A DNA stretch of 64,000 nucleotides from Rhodobacter sp. (GTDB lineage: Bacteria > Pseudomonadota > Alphaproteobacteria > Rhodobacterales > Rhodobacteraceae): NCBI GenBank assembly GCA_030065095.1, contig JASJDP010000018.1:36684-100683 (forward strand), written 5' to 3'. Below are positions 62,396 through 64,000 of the stretch, piece after piece. The notes beneath the pieces were generated by a model. That model did not search any database. It saw only the letters and a program-made list of their open reading frames with translations, and had not been told where the DNA came from. Numbering within the stretch: position 1 is the first letter of the stretch; each line of letters opens with the position of its first letter. Position numbers and translations under genes: made by a program.

Positions 62396-63652
62396 TCACT
62401 GCAATGCCCGTCCCTTGACGATGGCGTCGCGGCCGAACCGCGCCCGGATTGCGTCGGTGGCGCGTTCCGCATCCGCGCGCTGCTGTGCCTGTGGGTCCAG
62501 GAGATCGGCAGACCGGTCGGCGCCGTCGGCGGGCTCCAGATGGCTGAGGCCGATCCCGAGCAGGCGAAAGGGCCCCTGCGCGCCGGCGAGGTCAAAGAGG
62601 TCCCGCGCCGTGCGGTAGATGCGGTCGGCGATCTGCGTGGGGTCGGTCAATTGGCTTTGCCGGGTCAGGATCTTATGGGTGTGTTTCTTGAGCTTCAGCG
62701 TGACGACCCTTCCGGCGATGCCCTTGGCCTTGGCGCGGTCGGCGACCTTTTCAGACAGCCGCCAGATATGACCGTCGAGGATATCGGTCGAGGCGGTGTC
62801 CTCGTGGAAGGTGGTTTCGTTGGAAATGGACTTTACCGGCGTGTTCCTTTGCACGCGCCGGTAATCCTCGCCACGGGCAAGGTGGTAAAGGCGCTCTCCG
62901 GACTGGCCGAACCTTTGGCCAAGCGCTTCGCGGGTCCACCGGCGGAGATCGGCGAAGCTGCGGATCCCGGCCTTGTCGAGGCTTTCCTGAAAGGCCGGGC
63001 CGATGCCCCAGATCAGGCGAACCGGTTTGTCGGCGAGGAAATCCATGGTCTCGGCCTGGCCGATCACGGAAAAGCCGTGGGGCTTGTCGAGGTCCGAGGC
63101 GACCTTGGCGAGGAATTTGTTGTGAGAAAGCCCGATCGAGCCGGTGATGCCGATCTCGTCCTGCATGCGTTTCGTGAGGCGGGCGAGCATGACGGCAGGC
63201 GGGGCGCCGTGCAGGCGTTCCGTGCCGGTAAGGTCGAGGAATGCCTCGTCGAGCGAAAGCGGTTCGATCGCCGGCGTCAGCTCGTCCATCAGTTGGCGGA
63301 CCTGTTTCGAGACCTCGGCATAGACGTCCATCCGGCCGCGCAGAACCTCGGCCTCGGGGCAAAGTTCGAGCGCCTTGAACATCGGCATGGCAGAGCGGAC
63401 ACCCTTGATGCGGGCGATGTAACAGGCGGTGGAAACGACGCCGCGGCGGCCGCCACCGATGATTACGGGCTTGTCGCGAAGGGCCGGATTGTCGCGCTTT
63501 TCGACGCTTGCATAGAAGGCATCACAATCCATGTGGGCAATGGACAGCGAGAAAAGCTCGGGATGCGAGACGATTCGCGGGGACCGGCAGGCCGGGCAGC
63601 GCTTGAGGGGGGCGTCAAACGTGGCCAGACAGGTTCGGCAGAGGGCGGGCAT
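62396..63652 (-). CDS. dinB: DNA polymerase IV with N-terminal zinc ribbon
   Basis: A 418-residue Y-family polymerase. The N-terminal C-R-T-C and C-P-A-C pairs form a zinc ribbon found in this bacterial family's DinB proteins. The palm follows: M-D-C-D-A-F-Y-A-S-V-E, then S-L-D-E-A-F-L-D, which supply the catalytic acids. The little-finger domain is at ~250-380. It performs translesion synthesis. No LexA box was confirmed upstream. Confidence 0.95.
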   Translation of the reverse strand: MPALCRTCLATFDAPLKRCPACRSPRIVSHPELFSLSIAHMDCDAFYASVEKRDNPALRDKPVIIGGGRRGVVSTACYIARIKGVRSAMPMFKALELCPEAEVLRGRMDVYAEVSKQVRQLMDELTPAIEPLSLDEAFLDLTGTERLHGAPPAVMLARLTKRMQDEIGITGSIGLSHNKFLAKVASDLDKPHGFSVIGQAETMDFLADKPVRLIWGIGPAFQESLDKAGIRSFADLRRWTREALGQRFGQSGERLYHLARGEDYRRVQRNTPVKSISNETTFHEDTASTDILDGHIWRLSEKVADRAKAKGIAGRVVTLKLKKHTHKILTRQSQLTDPTQIADRIYRTARDLFDLAGAQGPFRLLGIGLSHLEPADGADRSADLLDPQAQQRADAERATDAIRARFGRDAIVKGRALQ

Positions 63653-63904
63653 AGAAAAAGTATAGCAGGTGCGTCCCCATCGCGACAGGGATGTAAGCGA
63701 TTGGGATCGTTTATGAAGGCCGGAACATTCTGCGCAGTCACGGGCTACGTGTGTGTATCGGTCCAGGCTGCACCGGTATCGAACAGCTTTGGGACGTCGG
63801 TGACGTCATAATTTTTCAAGCCAGGGTCCCGATCGCGCACGATGGCGGCCCGATACAGCGGCAACAGAGCTGGAGAGCCCCCATTGGGTGGTCCGGGTTG
63901 ATTG
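63653..63904. other. Intergenic region leading into an insertion sequence end
   Basis: No gene. A segment at about 63870-63904, complementary to the text just after the transposase stop, looks like IS3-family end sequence (GGACCACCC and a GGGGGCT run). Confidence 0.4.
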
Positions 63905-64000
63905 TTAGTGCATGGTCGGTCTCGGGTCCAATGGAACGATGCTTTCCAGCGCCGGTGGCCGGTATCCCAGAGCGCTGTGCGGCCTGACGGTGTTGTAGTG
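63905..64000 (-). CDS. IS3-family transposase, C-terminal end (cut by window edge)
   Basis: The last 31 codons of a transposase are open to the window edge: H-Y-N-T-V-R-P-H-S-A-L-G-Y-R-P-P-A-L. The Y-N-x-x-R-P-H-S-x-L-G-Y text is the integrase C-terminal signature of IS3 OrfB. It differs from the remnant at 1369, so it is another element. Confidence 0.85.
   Translation of the reverse strand, partial: HYNTVRPHSALGYRPPALESIVPLDPRPTMH

Overview
This 64 kb window reads as chromosomal DNA of a high-GC alphaproteobacterium of the Rhodobacteraceae/Roseobacter kind. The signs are a 41-residue L36 ribosomal protein, an RpoE-ChrR stress module beside the flavoprotein-DUF1365-MFS-DUF3833-SDR operon typical of that family, TRAP and Liv-type ABC transporters, a zinc-ribbon DinB, and IS3 and IS110/IS1111 insertion sequences. 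No plasmid or phage replication genes were seen. The species cannot be named from the sequence alone.

Layout. 1-1.1 kb: the 5' end of an exported sugar-type ABC binding protein, divergent from a TetR regulator. 1.4-2.0 kb: an IS3 remnant. 2.1-6.3 kb: a TRAP transporter operon (P, Q, M subunits) coupled to a cyclase/hydrolase and an OsmC protein. 7.0-20.2 kb: the most unusual region, a 13 kb two-armed cassette. A SARP-like regulator, a Tat-exported fusion of a PAP2/haloperoxidase-type phosphatase with a subtilisin, and a trypsin-like protease run leftward. A vanadium bromoperoxidase-like enzyme, a small unknown protein, a lipoprotein, an endolysin-like amidase and two more trypsin-like proteases run rightward. 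20.7-25.8 kb: a class V aminotransferase fold enzyme, a LysR regulator and two secreted proteins. 26.3-30.9 kb: a two-gene, AT-richer island with a polymorphic-toxin-like protein and a large partner. 31.6-32.6 kb: an IS110/IS1111 transposase. 32.9-36 kb: PPK2, a lipoprotein and a polytopic membrane protein.

36-42.5 kb: chrR-rpoE with a recognisable RpoE-type promoter, then a tightly coupled five-gene stress operon and a DUF3775 gene. 42.7-46.6 kb: a saccharopine dehydrogenase pair for lysine breakdown, a carbamoylase-family hydrolase and a small membrane protein. 46.8-56.1 kb: a Liv-type ABC transporter operon containing an acyl-CoA synthetase, a patatin-like lipoprotein, a VOC protein and two tiny membrane proteins. 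56.2-64 kb: a methyltransferase, a tandem STAS-like protein, a PaaK-like ligase, a degenerate caspase-fold protein with peptidoglycan-binding domains, rpmJ, tRNA-Val, N-formylglutamate amidohydrolase, dinB and a second IS3 fragment at the window edge.

The housekeeping and transport blocks are ordinary for the family. The 7.0-20.2 kb protease/haloperoxidase cassette and the 26.3-30.9 kb toxin-like pair are accessory, bounded by long non-coding stretches, and are the best candidates for undescribed biology.
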